From assembly GCF_047663525.1 (NCBI RefSeq), contig NC_092605.1:4216001-4280000 (forward strand): a DNA stretch of 64,000 bases, given 5' to 3'. This DNA comes from Anas platyrhynchos (Eukaryota > Chordata > Aves > Anseriformes > Anatidae). Shown here one piece after another: positions 1-11,285 of the stretch. The position numbers and the translations under genes were made by a program. Within the stretch, counting starts at the first letter, position 1, and each line of letters begins with the position of its first letter. The notes below the pieces were generated by a model, which was given only the letters and a program-made list of their open reading frames with translations, made no database searches and was not told where the DNA came from.

Positions 1-2145
1 GGTAGAGCAAGGGAGACAGGCCGGCACAGGGCAGGCTCCTGCGCCCAGCCTTTCCACATATCTCACTGATAACCGGTTGATTATCTGCCTTTGTACCCTC
101 TTTGCCTCTCACTGTGCTGTTTCAGACAGAATAAACCTAGCAATAATGAACCATCATCAAACTGGCAATTGCTTCCTGCCCAGCTTACGTTAGCAGAGAA
201 AGAGAAAGCAAATGATGATTAGTCGTATGTCTGCACTCAAAGATAAAACCCCCGAGCAGAAGCCATCTGCTGAGGCATAAAATAATAATTCTGGCACTAG
301 CCTCGCCTGAGAGCAATGCCATCAGCTCGCACTGAAACACAACGTAATGCAGGCCTAATGCAGAGTTCTAGCAGGTGGCCCATAACCCTGTAATAAACTC
401 CCTAACATTATTGATTTTTCCCCCCAAACTAAGCCCTTTTGTCTAACTACATTAACTTCTGCTTACTGAGCATCTGCGCATGAGGCGGGATGCACAGATA
501 CAGCGGCTCGTTTCGGTGAGCGATCGCTGCTCTAAATATGTCCTGGTTCCCCGAGCCCGTCCTTACACGTTGTTATCTGCTCAGATGGGTTATTTCAGGA
601 GTCAGAACAGCTCTTGTTAGCTATGGGCGCTTACAGGGAGCGCTGACAAAAATCTTAACTAGGGGGAATCTGAAATATGCTTCCACTGCTAATTACACAT
701 ACAAATAGCTCCGAAAATAGGACCCAGGCACACCATTGCTTCCCCTCAGCCCAAATCTGCCCCTGCTCATGTGCATGTGCTTCCAGAGTTCTCTGCGTAT
801 CTCAGCCTTTGCCTTTGCTTTGATGTTCAGAGGTGCCTCACGTGGGGAAGAAAATCCTGCTGGCTCGGCCAGCCTCATGGCCAGGGCGAGCACGAGATGT
901 GCTCTTCTAAGGCAGGCGAAAAGCTGCTCTGGGGGAGAAGGAGGCAGCACAGAGGGCTGTCGCTGTGGGGTGGTGGCTGCTCGTTGCCCCCTTTCACACA
1001 AAGGTGCAGCTCAAGCACAGGGCACATGGAGGAGTTGCGAGGCCTCAAGCCCTGAAGTGGCCGCATGCAGTGTGCAGCCAGGCTGGGCTCCCTGGGCAAC
1101 CCCAATAGGCCAGGCTCTGAGCAGGTCCTGGTGGAGCTAAGGGAGTGCTGCAGCACTTAAGGGGGGAGATTTGGCCCTTTACAAGCTAAAGCAAGCTAAA
1201 GCTGAGGTCCTTGAGTCATCCTCTGGATTTCAACGTGGGCTTGGAAGCAGCATTACTGCTAGAGGCAAGAGGTCGGCTGCTGTGCTCCAAAGGGGATCTG
1301 GCGAGGACGTTCCCTCTAAAATGTCAGGCTATCCACCCTAAATGCAGTAAGCTTTATATACAGAATGGAACATTGCTACTTTCTAAATGAGGCAGTTTTT
1401 TAAAAACAACTTTTCCTTTCTATTACATTAGCATCTGTGCAGTGACAAAAGCCACCTGATGCCCATGACTGGTGGTGGTGGGGCTGCAGAAGAGCTTGCC
1501 CCAGGGCTCCCTGTGTGCTCAGGGTCCCTGCAGGTGGGGCAGGTGTTAGTCCTCTGTCTGAGGGACTTGGTACCAGCCCTGCTGTGCCCGGATGCCCTGT
1601 GTGGGACCGGTGGCCCAGGCTTTGCTTGAGGCAGGTCTCACAAGCGGAGTCTCATGGCTCCAGCCCAGCCAGCTCCCTCCTTCGGGGCAGGGACAGGAGC
1701 CAGCCCAGCACCCCGCTGCCCTCCGAGGCTGCACCCACAGAGCTGAGGGCTCCATCCCTACGGACCGTGCTCCCGAGGCAGCCAAACCCTCCCGTTGGGG
1801 CTCTCAATGGCGCAGCTGCGGCAAGCAAGCGACCAGGCGGCAGCGCTGGATCGCAGCCGTGCCTGGAGAGGGGGCGGTTTGTGTTTGTGTTGGCAGAGCT
1901 GGCGTCAAGTGGCGGCCGGCCCAGACAGCACGAGAGGCCGAATTTGCAAGGGCCCCTTCGCCGAGGCAGAGATCAATGGGAGATGGGAGGTCGAACATTG
2001 CAGGGTGGCAGCTCCTGCCAAGAGCCCTTCCACAATAAAACCAGCACATTTATCCGCCGTCCGCTTAGTAACTCCAGATGAGGATTGCTCAGTTTGCCTA
2101 ATAAATATCATCAACAGTTTACTGTTCCTTTAGCAGTGGTTTAAG
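1..2145. other. Intergenic, no gene recognised
   Basis: I see no supported exon here. The first 700 bases are AT-rich, non-repetitive sequence with homeodomain-like TAAT cores, and could hold conserved noncoding sequence. From about 1480 to 2030 the DNA is GC-rich. Its overlapping open frames on both strands (up to 188 codons) have no recognisable domain and biased Pro/Arg/Ser/Gly composition, so I treat them as chance frames. Confidence 0.6.

Positions 2146-2179
<34 letters not shown>
2146..2179 (+). repeat. Poly(A) tract, 34 A
   Basis: An uninterrupted run of 34 adenines. A canonical AATAAA lies at 2100-2105, about 40 bases upstream, and another at 2034-2039. This could be a simple homopolymer or the tail of a retroposed transcript. 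I recognise no parent gene upstream, so homopolymer is the default call. Confidence 0.9.
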
Positions 2180-2180
<1 letters not shown>

Positions 2181-3599
2181 CAGCAACACCACAATTATAC
2201 TTGTTTGTGCATCAGAGAATCCCATTTCCCTCCTCAGTTGGAAGGGGCCACGCCAAACACTGGGGCAGCCTTCGGCACAGCAGAGAGGGGTAGGGACATC
2301 CCATCAGAGCTTAGAAAGAGCAAGAAAATGGACAAAGAAATTATCGTTAATTAAAATAGGCACAGTTAAGGCAAGTCTAGATCAACAGCCTTAACCAGGA
2401 GGCTGTGTGTCCTGGGAGGGTTTTCAGGGCTGTGGTGTAGGGTCAAATGGGTGCCATGTGTCCCCACCACTGGGAACAGAGCAGGGTCAATGCTTTGTGC
2501 CACCAGGGCTCAGGTTTGTCCATGGGAGAGCCAAAGGAAGCTCTTCCCAGGTGCCCATCCAACAGCCTCAGATCAACACCTTGATCAGAAAGGGTGATTT
2601 TGGGGCAGTAGCGGGGTTTCTTCTAAGGTGTGAATTAATTTAGGAAGAGCTTTTTCACAGCAGTATCTGGCACCGAGTCCATAAGCCAAGATAAACCATA
2701 AATTCAGTGATCATAACAGAATTGTTTAGAGAAACGGAGCACAAGCATTATTTTATTTCTTATATTAAAGGAAAAAAAATGCGTGATACTTTATAAACAA
2801 GAAAAAAACAGAAAAACTATGCCCAGGCACTTTGACAGTCTCTGATTCACAGCTGTCACAAGCTGGTGTTGTCCTGCAGTACCCAGTCAGATCCACTGTG
2901 CAGCTACCCTAATTTAAACCAGGTGAGAAGTGAGCCTTCAGTGAAACCCAGAAGACACCAAGGGCATCAGCCTCCCAACCTATGCTGGGACAGCTGGGGT
3001 CCCTGCTGTCCCAGGGTTGTCTACATGCTGGTGTCACCTCCAGGATGTGGCTGTGTCGCAGCCTTTCTGTGACATCCTGGCTGGGATGGGACAGCTGGCG
3101 AGGGTTATTCGGAGCCTCCTTTGACATCAGGAGCTGCCTGGCGGCATTCACGGAGGGATTTATGGTGCTGTTGTCCTCTCTCTGCTGGCAGGGTTCAAGT
3201 GGCCAAGGGACAGATCCTTCCAGGGCTGAGTGCTCCCTGTTCCTGGAGTGGTGGGAGGGGGCACAGCACCTGTCCCATTTCCATTGGATTAAGGCAGGAT
3301 TTGACTCCCTAAGAAGCTTCCTATGAAAAAGGTTTACTGAAAGCCTGATTTCTTAGTTAACATGAATTTCCTGTGCCTCGTATATAATATTACAGTGACC
3401 CAACAAAACCATCATTATCATTAAGGATAATTTCTTTACCTTTTTTCTTAGTCATCCAGGCTCCTATGGAATGTCCCTGCTGCTCTCAACTGTGCCAAAT
3501 GCTGACCCAACATTGGGGTGACAATATCTCAAATCTAGACATTCAGGTGGCCTTTCCTTGAATGATACCACTGATCTGCAAGAGGGACACAATTCAGTC
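2180..3599. other. Intergenic, possible CR1 trace
   Basis: No exon is recognisable. Around 2208-2252 the sequence faintly resembles the 3' end of a minus-strand CR1 (AGAATC followed about 25 bases later by GTTGGAAGGGG), but it is too diverged to call on its own. The rest shows no recognised feature. Confidence 0.4.
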
Positions 3600-3668
3600 A
3601 GCTGAGCGCATGTCCCATGCATCTGCTCCTTAAGGTCCCTTCCAACACAACACATTCTGTGACTCCAT
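3600..3668 (+). mobile_element. CR1 LINE 3' tail fragment
   Basis: The stretch ending in GGTCCCTTCCAACACAACAC followed by ATTCTGTGACTCCATGG closely resembles the 3' terminus of avian CR1 elements, which normally reads GGTCCCTTCCAACCC then ATTCTATGATTCTATG. The terminal octamers are mutated, so this is an old copy. The 5' boundary is uncertain. Confidence 0.55.
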
Positions 3669-5938
3669 GGTTAACCAGCCCCCGTTAAGCTCCACCAGCC
3701 TGGCCAGCACATGCTGAATATGAAAATGAAGTACCAAAAGCAGAAAGCCACAGGGGGCTTACCTGTCCTTGGAGAAGATCCATCAGGATGGAGGCGGCCG
3801 TAGCAAAGCAGAGGACTGCTCCCTTCACATGCCATGAGCCTGCGACTGCTTCTTCAAAGCCCTGCTCTGCTCCCCCATGGCTGAAAAGTGCCTCTGGGCA
3901 ACCCATCCTCAGTCTGGGAAGTGAAAAATAAATAAGACAGTGTTATTCCTTCCTCCTTCAAGGAAGTCCCACCTGCGGTGGACCCTCAGGGTGTCTTGTC
4001 AGCATGGAGAGGAGGTGGCTTTGTGGCACCAGGCCGCAGAGCTCTGCCTGCAGACCCACCTCTGGCCCATCATGGCAAGGGGGTAAAACAGCCCCAGAGG
4101 ACCCTGGTGGGGGTGGCAGGGAAAAAAATTACTTCTGTATGGTGGCAGCCCCATGGACGAAGGGCAAATCCCCTGCACACCCAGCAGCTGTCGATGAGAC
4201 CCCCCCGGACATCACCACCTCCAGCGCCGGGACAGCCGCGCGCGGCCAGACCCACGTACAGCTGGTTTCAAAGCCTGTCTGTAGTCAGTCGTACAATATA
4301 AAGTGTCTTTGTTTAGTCAACAGAACCACTAATACATGTGATTTTGTTGTTAATAGAGCTGTAAGAATTTTAAGTACCTCTTGGGAATGTGTCATTTTGG
4401 GTTGGCTTTTTTAGGCATCGCAGGGTGCTGCGCTTGTCTTTGTAAACAAGTACTGAATAAAACATTTTGCGCACAGCCGCACTTTGTACAAGTGTCGTGC
4501 AGGTTTCTAAAGTTTCAGAGAGAATAAATCAACTGCAAACTGCTGCCTGGTGGTTGACTTCACTCTTTATACATAGCTAATTTGGACAACTGCTCTCCGC
4601 ACATCATATGAAATGCAAATGCTGCGCATATCGTTCCTGCGGTCACATAAATCCCAACTGCTTGAGCCTCTGCCATGAGCCTGGGGTGCCACAGAAATGC
4701 CAGAGCTGGGGGAAGATTCTCTTGGGTTGCTCGCCCTTCCTTTTGGAGGATGTTCTTGGGACACGTTGGCAGGTAAATGCACCAGGGAGGAGCAGGACCC
4801 CGGTTCCTGGGGCATTGCCTGCATTTAGGCCTGTCCACGGCAGCTGCTGGTCACACTGGTTTGCTGACACCACCACTGGGCAGAACTGGGCCCATGCTCA
4901 GCCACAAAAAGCAGCCCTACATGAGTAACTCCAGTAGAAAAGGGGTCGTGCATCCCACATGGTCCCTTCTCCTGAAGCAGCGCTGCCAACCCGGCCCTCC
5001 TGAACCCCTCTTGGGATGCAAACTCACCTGGTCCTCCCAGGAGGCCCTGGGCACCCAGCAGGATCCGGCCAAGCCAGCCCAGAATTCAGCCCAGAGGCTC
5101 TAATCCTGCCAGGTGCTGAGCAGCTTGAGCTTCTGCCGTGTGCCTCTGCATTTTGGCAAGTGTTCAGCACAAACAGGATCGGCCCCTTGCTGTAATAATC
5201 AGGGAACGACAAACTCAGCTTGACTGAATTTCCAACCCCCCCCCCCCCCTCCACCCCCCAATGCAAAAATGCTGTACATTCCTTTATGCAGGTTTCCATA
5301 GAGTTGAACTTCTACTATTTTTTTTGTTGTCGCCGTTAAAGGGGTCAGCAATGCACTGTATGACGGGATCTCGCTGTCAGGAAATGTGGAGGAATTCAGG
5401 GACACTTTTAACATCTTGCTGGTGGGGTTGGAGGGCAGCAGTAAAAGCAGCATCCTGGAAATCTCCACACCACAGAGAAAAAAAAGCCCGGAGGAGCGCC
5501 GGGGGGGGTTATGAAGACATTCTGCTTTGCAGATTCTAAGTTTAAATAAGTTATTTCTTCCCTGCTTCCTTTGTTAAAATATGATATTCTAGCTTTAATT
5601 GCTTCAATCCTATTACTTGTTCCCTTTAGCAAGTGATTGTGTAGCCCCTTGCCGTGGGGAAATCCCCTGATCGTGGGTCCCTGTTACTTAGACAAGTACC
5701 CTTTCAGAAGTAAATGCCATTCTTAGCATAGGGAAGTACTTTAGGTCTAAAGGGGTTAAGAAGGCCTCCCTGCATTCAGAAACATGCAGGGGTCCCACCG
5801 TGCCAGTTCCAGCCTTTTAAACTCTTTCCAGCTTTTTTTTCTTGCAACAAATCTGTCTGACTGCCACCAGGACATAGGAAGCGTGTGCCTGTCAAAGAAA
5901 TCAAGTTTACTTTTTCTGACTTGTTAACAGAGGCAGGG
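3669..5938. other. Intergenic upstream of WFIKKN2
   Basis: No coding exon is recognisable. The segment about 4270-4540 is AT-rich and non-repetitive and may contain conserved noncoding DNA. A poly(C) run with one interruption sits at about 5236-5260. The last few hundred bases form the proximal upstream region of WFIKKN2. Confidence 0.5.
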
Positions 5939-5946
5939 TATAAATA
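5939..5946 (+). promoter_or_regulatory. WFIKKN2: TATA box of WFIKKN2 (putative)
   Basis: TATAAATA is preceded by GGCAGGG and followed by GAGC, about 250 bases before the start codon. It predicts transcription starting near 5970 and a 5' UTR of about 230 nt with no need for another exon. The start site is inferred from position. Confidence 0.55.
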
Positions 5947-5969
5947 GAGCTAACTCTGCTCAGACTATT

Positions 5970-6197
5970 AGCATTTCTCTTAAAATAAGGGGGTAACTTC
6001 CTAGGACCTTTAATCCAATGAGGTCCAGACCAAGCTGCACTATCAGGAGAGGCAGCAAAGGAGCTTGCTGAAGCTTTTATAGAAGTCAGGTGCATTTGGG
6101 TTCCTCAAAAATTTAAGGCTCACCAAAACAAGCAACCCCAGGCAAACAAGAACTACCTCCAGCTTGGTCACTGCCACTGCCCTGGAGAAGTTCTGAG
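5970..6197 (+). other. WFIKKN2: Predicted WFIKKN2 5' UTR
   Basis: Leader between the expected transcription start, about 30 bases after the TATA box, and the ATG at 6198. It contains one upstream ATG at 6018, described separately. The main ATG has G at -3 and T at +4, an adequate but not optimal context. The 5' end is inferred. Confidence 0.45.
6018..6071 (+). other. Upstream ORF in WFIKKN2 leader (17 codons)
   Basis: An ATG at 6018 opens a 17-codon frame closed by TGA at 6069-6071, 126 bases before the WFIKKN2 ATG. Its peptide begins MRSRPSC and ends KGAC. If the leader starts near 5970, this uORF precedes the main ORF without overlapping it and could lower its translation. No evidence of use is available from sequence. 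Confidence 0.4.
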
Positions 6198-6398
6198 ATG
6201 TTGTTGGCGCCGTTCACTCGGTGGATGTGGATCTTGCTGGGGAAGAGCAGCGTCCTGTTGCTTCTGGAGGTCTCTCTGCAAGGGAGAGCTTTACCTCCCA
6301 TACGGTATTCACACGCGGGGATATGCCCAAATGACATGAACCCCAACCTGTGGGTAGACGCGCAGAGCACTTGCAAGAGGGAGTGCGAAGCTGACCTG
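6198..6398 (+). CDS. WFIKKN2: WFIKKN2 coding exon 1 (signal peptide and first part of WAP domain)
   Basis: This exon encodes residues 1-67 of WFIKKN2, a secreted protein with WAP, follistatin/Kazal, Ig, two Kunitz and NTR domains. In mammals it binds mature myostatin (GDF8) and GDF11 and their propeptides. Residues 1 to about 31 form a signal peptide: a charged start (R8, K16), then a hydrophobic core (WILL and VLLLL), then a polar LQGRA end. The WAP domain begins at Cys43, with Cys59 and Cys63 also in this exon. The exon ends in frame (phase 0) at GACCTG before the donor GTGAGT at 6399. Joined to exon 2, the WAP cysteine pattern continues without a break, which confirms the junction. The ATG at 6198 is chosen because it yields the signal peptide. 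Confidence 0.93.
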
Positions 6399-8587
6399 GT
6401 GAGTGATGCACATTTCTGTATCTCTGCGGTGCGGGCGGTGGGTTTTGGTGGTGAACTTGCTTGCTTGCACCACGGTCTCTTTCTATTCCATGTAGCAAGG
6501 AACCAGCACCGTGCTGGACTTGATCCAGACAATGCACGCATTTAATTGACCCGTGACCTATATAAAATAGAAAAGGTTTGATGAATTATCAGTTAAGCGG
6601 GGAGGTGTGTGGCAGCTGTCACTTATGCTGCTGTGGGTACGGCAGGCACTCTGTTTGATCATTTTCTTTGCTTTCTTGTCAAAGGAAACATCAGAATTTG
6701 ATACTCCAGAACTCAGCATGCCTTGGGGCCAATCCACAGTATTTTAGCAGTGTCACGATGTTCTTTATTGTCGGTAGCCATCATCAATGCTTTATATTCC
6801 GGGGGGGGGGGGGAATTCTGTATGAAATCATTTGATTTAACATTTAAATCATCAGCCCTTTCTGCACTTTGAAACATAAAGCGTGCTCAGAGTGCAGAAC
6901 AGGGGCATGGTTAAAATGACCAAGCAGATGTTCTCTGTGATGCTCCCAGCTCAAATTGTGCTTAGCTTACCACCCTAAAAAACATTTTTCAACCTGTCAG
7001 CACTGCCAGCTCAAGCTGGCATCTGAAAATACCTGCTCTTCCTGCCTCTTACATCAACGGCAATGCTCCTGCAGCCCAAAGCAGGCTGACTGCCACACGT
7101 ACCGTGCAGAAAGAAGTCATTTGGTTCGTGCTCTACAGCCATGTTGTTTCTGCAGTGCTAGAAGTAGTGGGGAGAAGAAAAAAAAAAAAAAAAGAAAGAA
7201 AAAAGAGGGAAAGAGGCTCATCTAGTAAATGAAGAGATTTTCTCCAATGGATCCCATGTGTTATGAACGAAGGTGTTCTTTTTACTTTCATCAGTCCCGA
7301 TAAAGCCTTCTTTATTTCAACTACCAGGTGCAGCAATGAATATTAAAAGACTTGTAAAAACCCAGCAGCAGCAGAGGACATTGCTTTAATAATTTACTGG
7401 TCAAAACCTGAAAGCCAGAAGCCACTGGATAAAAATACTCACTTTAGCCTTGTCTGAGCAGAGTCCTGGGAACTCACATGCAGGAGTCTGACTTTGCTAA
7501 ACCATGCTCCTTAACCTCAGCTGAAACCGTTTTGCAACTTTGCTTCTGAAACCTAGTAATGTGCAGCTGGAAATAGGGAAAGAGTTATGGTATTAGGTCA
7601 TCTTTTTCCCAATAAGGAAAGGATACTGGACTCAGGGGAAACTATTGAGTTTGGTAGCTTAAAAAACATTTTGTTCTCACTTACAGAGAAATCCGCTGGA
7701 TTTCAGGGGGTTGCAGATGTTTAACAGAAGGTGGAAGCGTGCCCTGTCATGTACATGGCAGCAATGTTCATGGTCCCTTAAAGTAATCCCTAATGAAACG
7801 GATGCTGTGATTCAGTGGACACATATCAAATACCTTTTCTGTAGAGAAGACAAGAATTCTCCTAAAATTAACCACAATTTAGAGCTGACTGTAGCTAAGA
7901 TGGGGTGTAATAAATTACTAGAATAGCGATGCTGCATTTGAAAATAGGACTAAAATAGGACAGAGAAGCCATAATGAGCTGTTTGGGGTTTGTTTTTCTA
8001 AATACCATAGAAAAAATATTTTTGGATCAAGAATTTCCTTACTTTTGAGGTATTCTATTATTTCCTCTACAATGTGAACAATTACAAATCCTTGGCAGTT
8101 TCACCTCCAAGAGTAGGCTGTTAGTCTCAGGGAATTCAAATAATACTTTACATACTTCTGTGGAAAATAAGAAGGATTACTGCCTACAGCCATATGATAA
8201 GTCTTTCCATCCGCTCTTGTTTCTCAGGGCTTGTCCTCAGGCATTTTGGAGTGCCGAAGGGGGGTTGTTAGTTCTGTAGTCGAGCAGTCCATGTGACTCT
8301 AGGAAAGACTTATGATGTGGTTAGTGTTTAAGAAATAGCAATACCTTTTCCTTCTCTAGAGGCTTCTCTTGAAGCACTTCAGAACCCCCAACGTGGTTAG
8401 CCACCTCCTGGGAGATGCTGGAGAGGTTTACACTTGTTGCTGGTGGGGACACCAAGTCTGGGATCAAGTGACAGACTTGGGTCCACTGAGCTTGAAACCT
8501 TAAAAGTTTCAGGGGTCTCTGCTTGCTGGGTCTCTAAAGAGGACTTAACTCTGTCCCCAGTAATTGTGTTGTTTTCTTACCCTGCAG
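6399..8587 (+). other. WFIKKN2: WFIKKN2 intron 1
   Basis: A 2189-base phase-0 intron with donor GTGAGT at 6399 and acceptor TTTTCTTACCCTGCAG ending at 8587. It interrupts the WAP domain. It holds a poly(G) run at about 6801-6813 and a purine-rich A/G tract at about 7176-7214. I see no coding exon or recognisable mobile element inside. Confidence 0.88.
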
Positions 8588-10099
8588 GAATGCGAGACCT
8601 TTGAGAAGTGCTGTCCCAATGTCTGTGGGACAAAGAGCTGCGTGGCGGCTCGGTACATGGACGTCAAGGGCAAGAAAGGGCCGGTGGGAATGCCCAAAGA
8701 GGCAACCTGTGACCGTTTCATGTGCATCCAGCAAGGCTCAGAGTGCGACATCTGGGACGGGCAGCCCGTGTGCAAGTGCAAGGACAGGTGTGAGAAGGAG
8801 CCGAGCTTCACCTGTGCCTCCGACGGGCTCACCTACTACAACAAGTGCTACATGGATGCAGAAGCTTGCATCAAGGGCATCACATTGAACGTAGTCACCT
8901 GTCGATACCACCTTACCTGGCCGAACACCAGCCCTATCCCTGCAGAAACAACAGCTCGCCCTACCACCGCCTATTCTGAGACAACGATCATCGACATCCT
9001 GCCGCCAGCTCTCGTGAACAACCCCGTCCATCAGTCTGTCTACGTGGGAGAGACCGTCAGCTTCCTCTGCGATGTTACAGGAAGGCCCAAGCCAGAAATC
9101 ACATGGGAGAAGCAGGTTGATGGGAAAGAAAAAGTCATCATGAAGCCAAATCACGTCAGAGGGAATGTTGTGGTCACCAACATTGCCCAGCTGGTCATCT
9201 ACAACACCCAGCTTCAAGACGCAGGCATCTACACCTGCACGGCCAAAAACAGCGGTGGCCTTCTCAGGGCTGATTTCCCTTTGTCAGTCATCAAAGGAGA
9301 ACCCACATCCAAAGAAGCTTCCCAGAACAAAACACACTTTCCAACTGATGAGTGCCTGAAGCAACCAGACAGCGAAGACTGTGGAGAAGAGCAGACCAGG
9401 TGGTACTATGACGCAAAGAAAAACAACTGCTTTACTTTCATTTACGGGAACTGTAACAGCAACCTCAACCACTTTGAGACCTATGAGAACTGTATGTTAA
9501 CGTGCATGAACGGCCCGATCAACATTTGCAATCTGCCAGCCCTCCAAGGCCACTGCAAAGCCTACGAGCCCAGGTGGGCCTACAACAGCCTGACAAAGCA
9601 GTGCCAGTCCTTCATTTACGGCGGGTGCGGAGGTAACGAGAACAACTTTGAGAGCCGGGAGGCCTGTGAAGAGATGTGCCCTTTCCCGAAGAACACGCAC
9701 TGCAAAGCCTGCAAGCCACGCCAGAAGCTGGTGACCAGCTTCTGCAAAAGCGACTTTGTTATCCTGGGCCGCATCACAGAACTGACCGAAGATCAAGACT
9801 CAGGACACGCCCTGGTGACAGTGGAGGAGATTCTCAAAGATGAAAAAATGGGATTAAAATTCCTGGGGAAGGAACCACTAGAAATCACGCTTTTGAACAT
9901 GGACTGGAGCTGCCCGTGTCCCAACATGACCACAGTGGATGGCCAGCTCATCATCATGGGAGACGTCCACAATGGCATGGCTGTCCTACAGCCAGACAGC
10001 TTTGTGGGGACCTCCAGCATCCGGCGTGTACGGAAACTCCGCGAAGTCATCCATAAGAAAACCTGCGAGCTTTTGAAAGAGTTCTTAGGATTACATTAA
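8588..10099 (+). CDS. WFIKKN2: WFIKKN2 coding exon 2 (rest of WAP, follistatin/Kazal, Ig, Kunitz x2, NTR)
   Basis: Encodes residues 68-570, with TAA at 10097-10099. The whole protein is 570 residues; human WFIKKN2 is about 576. Domains in protein numbering: WAP 43-86 with eight cysteines (43, 59, 63, 69, 75, 76, 80, 85); follistatin/Kazal-like about 108-172 with ten cysteines; I-set Ig about 208-303 (Cys228/Cys284, Trp240); Kunitz 1 323-373; Kunitz 2 381-431. Both Kunitz domains have the exact 8-15-7-12-3 cysteine spacing. NTR is about 439-560 with six cysteines. The residue after the second Kunitz cysteine (P1) is Gly333 in domain 1 and Lys391 in domain 2, so only domain 2 looks like a trypsin-type inhibitor. 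N-glycosylation sequons lie at Asn180, 314 and 513. The known role is extracellular antagonism of GDF8/GDF11; the protease inhibition is inferred. Confidence 0.97.
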   Translation, partial: ECETFEKCCPNVCGTKSCVAARYMDVKGKKGPVGMPKEATCDRFMCIQQGSECDIWDGQPVCKCKDRCEKEPSFTCASDGLTYYNKCYMDAEACIKGITLNVVTCRYHLTWPNTSPIPAETTARPTTAYSETTIIDILPPALVNNPVHQSVYVGETVSFLCDVTGRPKPEITWEKQVDGKEKVIMKPNHVRGNVVVTNIAQLVIYNTQLQDAGIYTCTAKNSGGLLRADFPLSVIKGEPTSKEASQNKTHFPTDECLKQPDSEDCGEEQTRWYYDAKKNNCFTFIYGNCNSNLNHFETYENCMLTCMNGPINICNLPALQGHCKAYEPRWAYNSLTKQCQSFIYGGCGGNENNFESREACEEMCPFPKNTHCKACKPRQKLVTSFCKSDFVILGRITELTEDQDSGHALVTVEEILKDEKMGLKFLGKEPLEITLLNMDWSCPCPNMTTVDGQLIIMGDVHNGMAVLQPDSFVGTSSIRRVRKLREVIHKKTCELLKEFLGLH

Positions 10100-11262
10100 C
10101 CTCCTGCACACGTGTCAGCCTCCCAGACCTGTGTGTTATGTAGGGCTAACAAGCGCTAGGCTAGTGCACAAACTAAACGAGCTGTTTGAAGATACAGTGT
10201 AGGAATTATGCAGAACCCTTATTTTAATCCATTAATGATGCTTAGCAACAATGTAGTATGGTCTTTGGCAAGCACGTAAGACAGCAGCAAAAGGCTATTA
10301 ATCTTGCATTGAAATCAATTTGTCCATATAGGAATGCCATTTAACTAGATGACTCACTGCAGTAATTATACAATTTTTATATAGCTTCCATCATAAATGA
10401 CGGAATTCATAGCATTTGTGTAGTTAATTGGTACACAGCTAAGTAATATATAATGTCAACTTAATCTGTCTCATTTACAGTATGGAAATGTTATGGTAAG
10501 TCATTATAAGTAAGTCACACTCTTGTCTCCTCATAGCAGCACTAATATATTTCACGAGAAAAGCCTGTAAATTATTGTCTGTATTTACAATTGCGCACAT
10601 TTAACCAATCTATGTGTTATGAATTTGCTTATTTTAATTCCTAGCAGTTTCCTTTGGATTGTACCTCGTTTTTTGAATGGCAACTACTACCTGCTGGCAA
10701 TCCTTACCTGAGAAAACTTCCCACTGAAGAACTCCCTTTATCCTAAACCCAGGACAACAGGTCCGTGTAGAAGCCCAAGGCACACTCTCACCCCTGAAAT
10801 TACTTTTCTGTCATAAGAACAATGTCAGCGAACACCCTTATTCTATTGCACTTTCCTATTTTCGTTTTAATCAATATATTGTCTGTCTATCACACAAAGA
10901 GCAAGGCAGGAGGATGGCAGTGTGCTGCCAGCTGTTTTGCTTTTGAAAATCCTTTCCATCTGAGCACATGCAGTGATTTATTGCTTAATTTCATCAGAAA
11001 GCCTGTTTTTATAGGCGAGAAAGTAAAATAAAAGCAAAATGAAATCCAAAATAGAAAAGTGCAATACACAGTCTGCAGACTTTTCACACGTGCACAGACA
11101 CAAAGCCAGTGAAGCACAAATGCATAGACACGGACACACACAGTAGACAGTTTAAAGATATTTATCAATTTGAGCCTTTTAGGGCATGCTTTCAAATGAT
11201 GGAAAACATTTTGTGCTAGGCCACTGTACATATGTGCATGAATAAAAACCCCAAGAAAGACG
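10100..11262 (+). other. WFIKKN2: Predicted WFIKKN2 3' UTR
   Basis: AT-rich sequence after the TAA, without repeats. An earlier AATAAA lies at 11027-11032 and a later one at 11351-11356. The best-supported end follows the hexamer at 11241, giving a 3' UTR of about 1.16 kb. The end is inferred from hexamer context. Confidence 0.5.
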
Positions 11263-11285
11263 GTGTGGGCTGTGGGTGTGAGCTT
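11241..11285 (+). terminator. WFIKKN2: Poly(A) signal of WFIKKN2 (putative)
   Basis: AATAAA at 11241-11246 is followed about 15-40 bases later by a strongly GT-rich stretch (GGTGTGGGCTGTGGGTGTG), the classical downstream element for cleavage and polyadenylation. Cleavage is expected near 11260. The neighbouring hexamers at 11027 and 11351 lack so clear an element. Confidence 0.55.

Noticed and set aside
1515-2081. 188-codon + strand frame
   Set aside because: GC-rich sequence with equally long frames on other strands, no domain, biased Pro/Arg/Ser/Gly composition, and no splice or promoter context.
8738-9217. 159-codon minus-strand frame inside WFIKKN2
   Set aside because: It is antisense to exon 2, whose domain content is unambiguous; the frame is a by-product of codon use.
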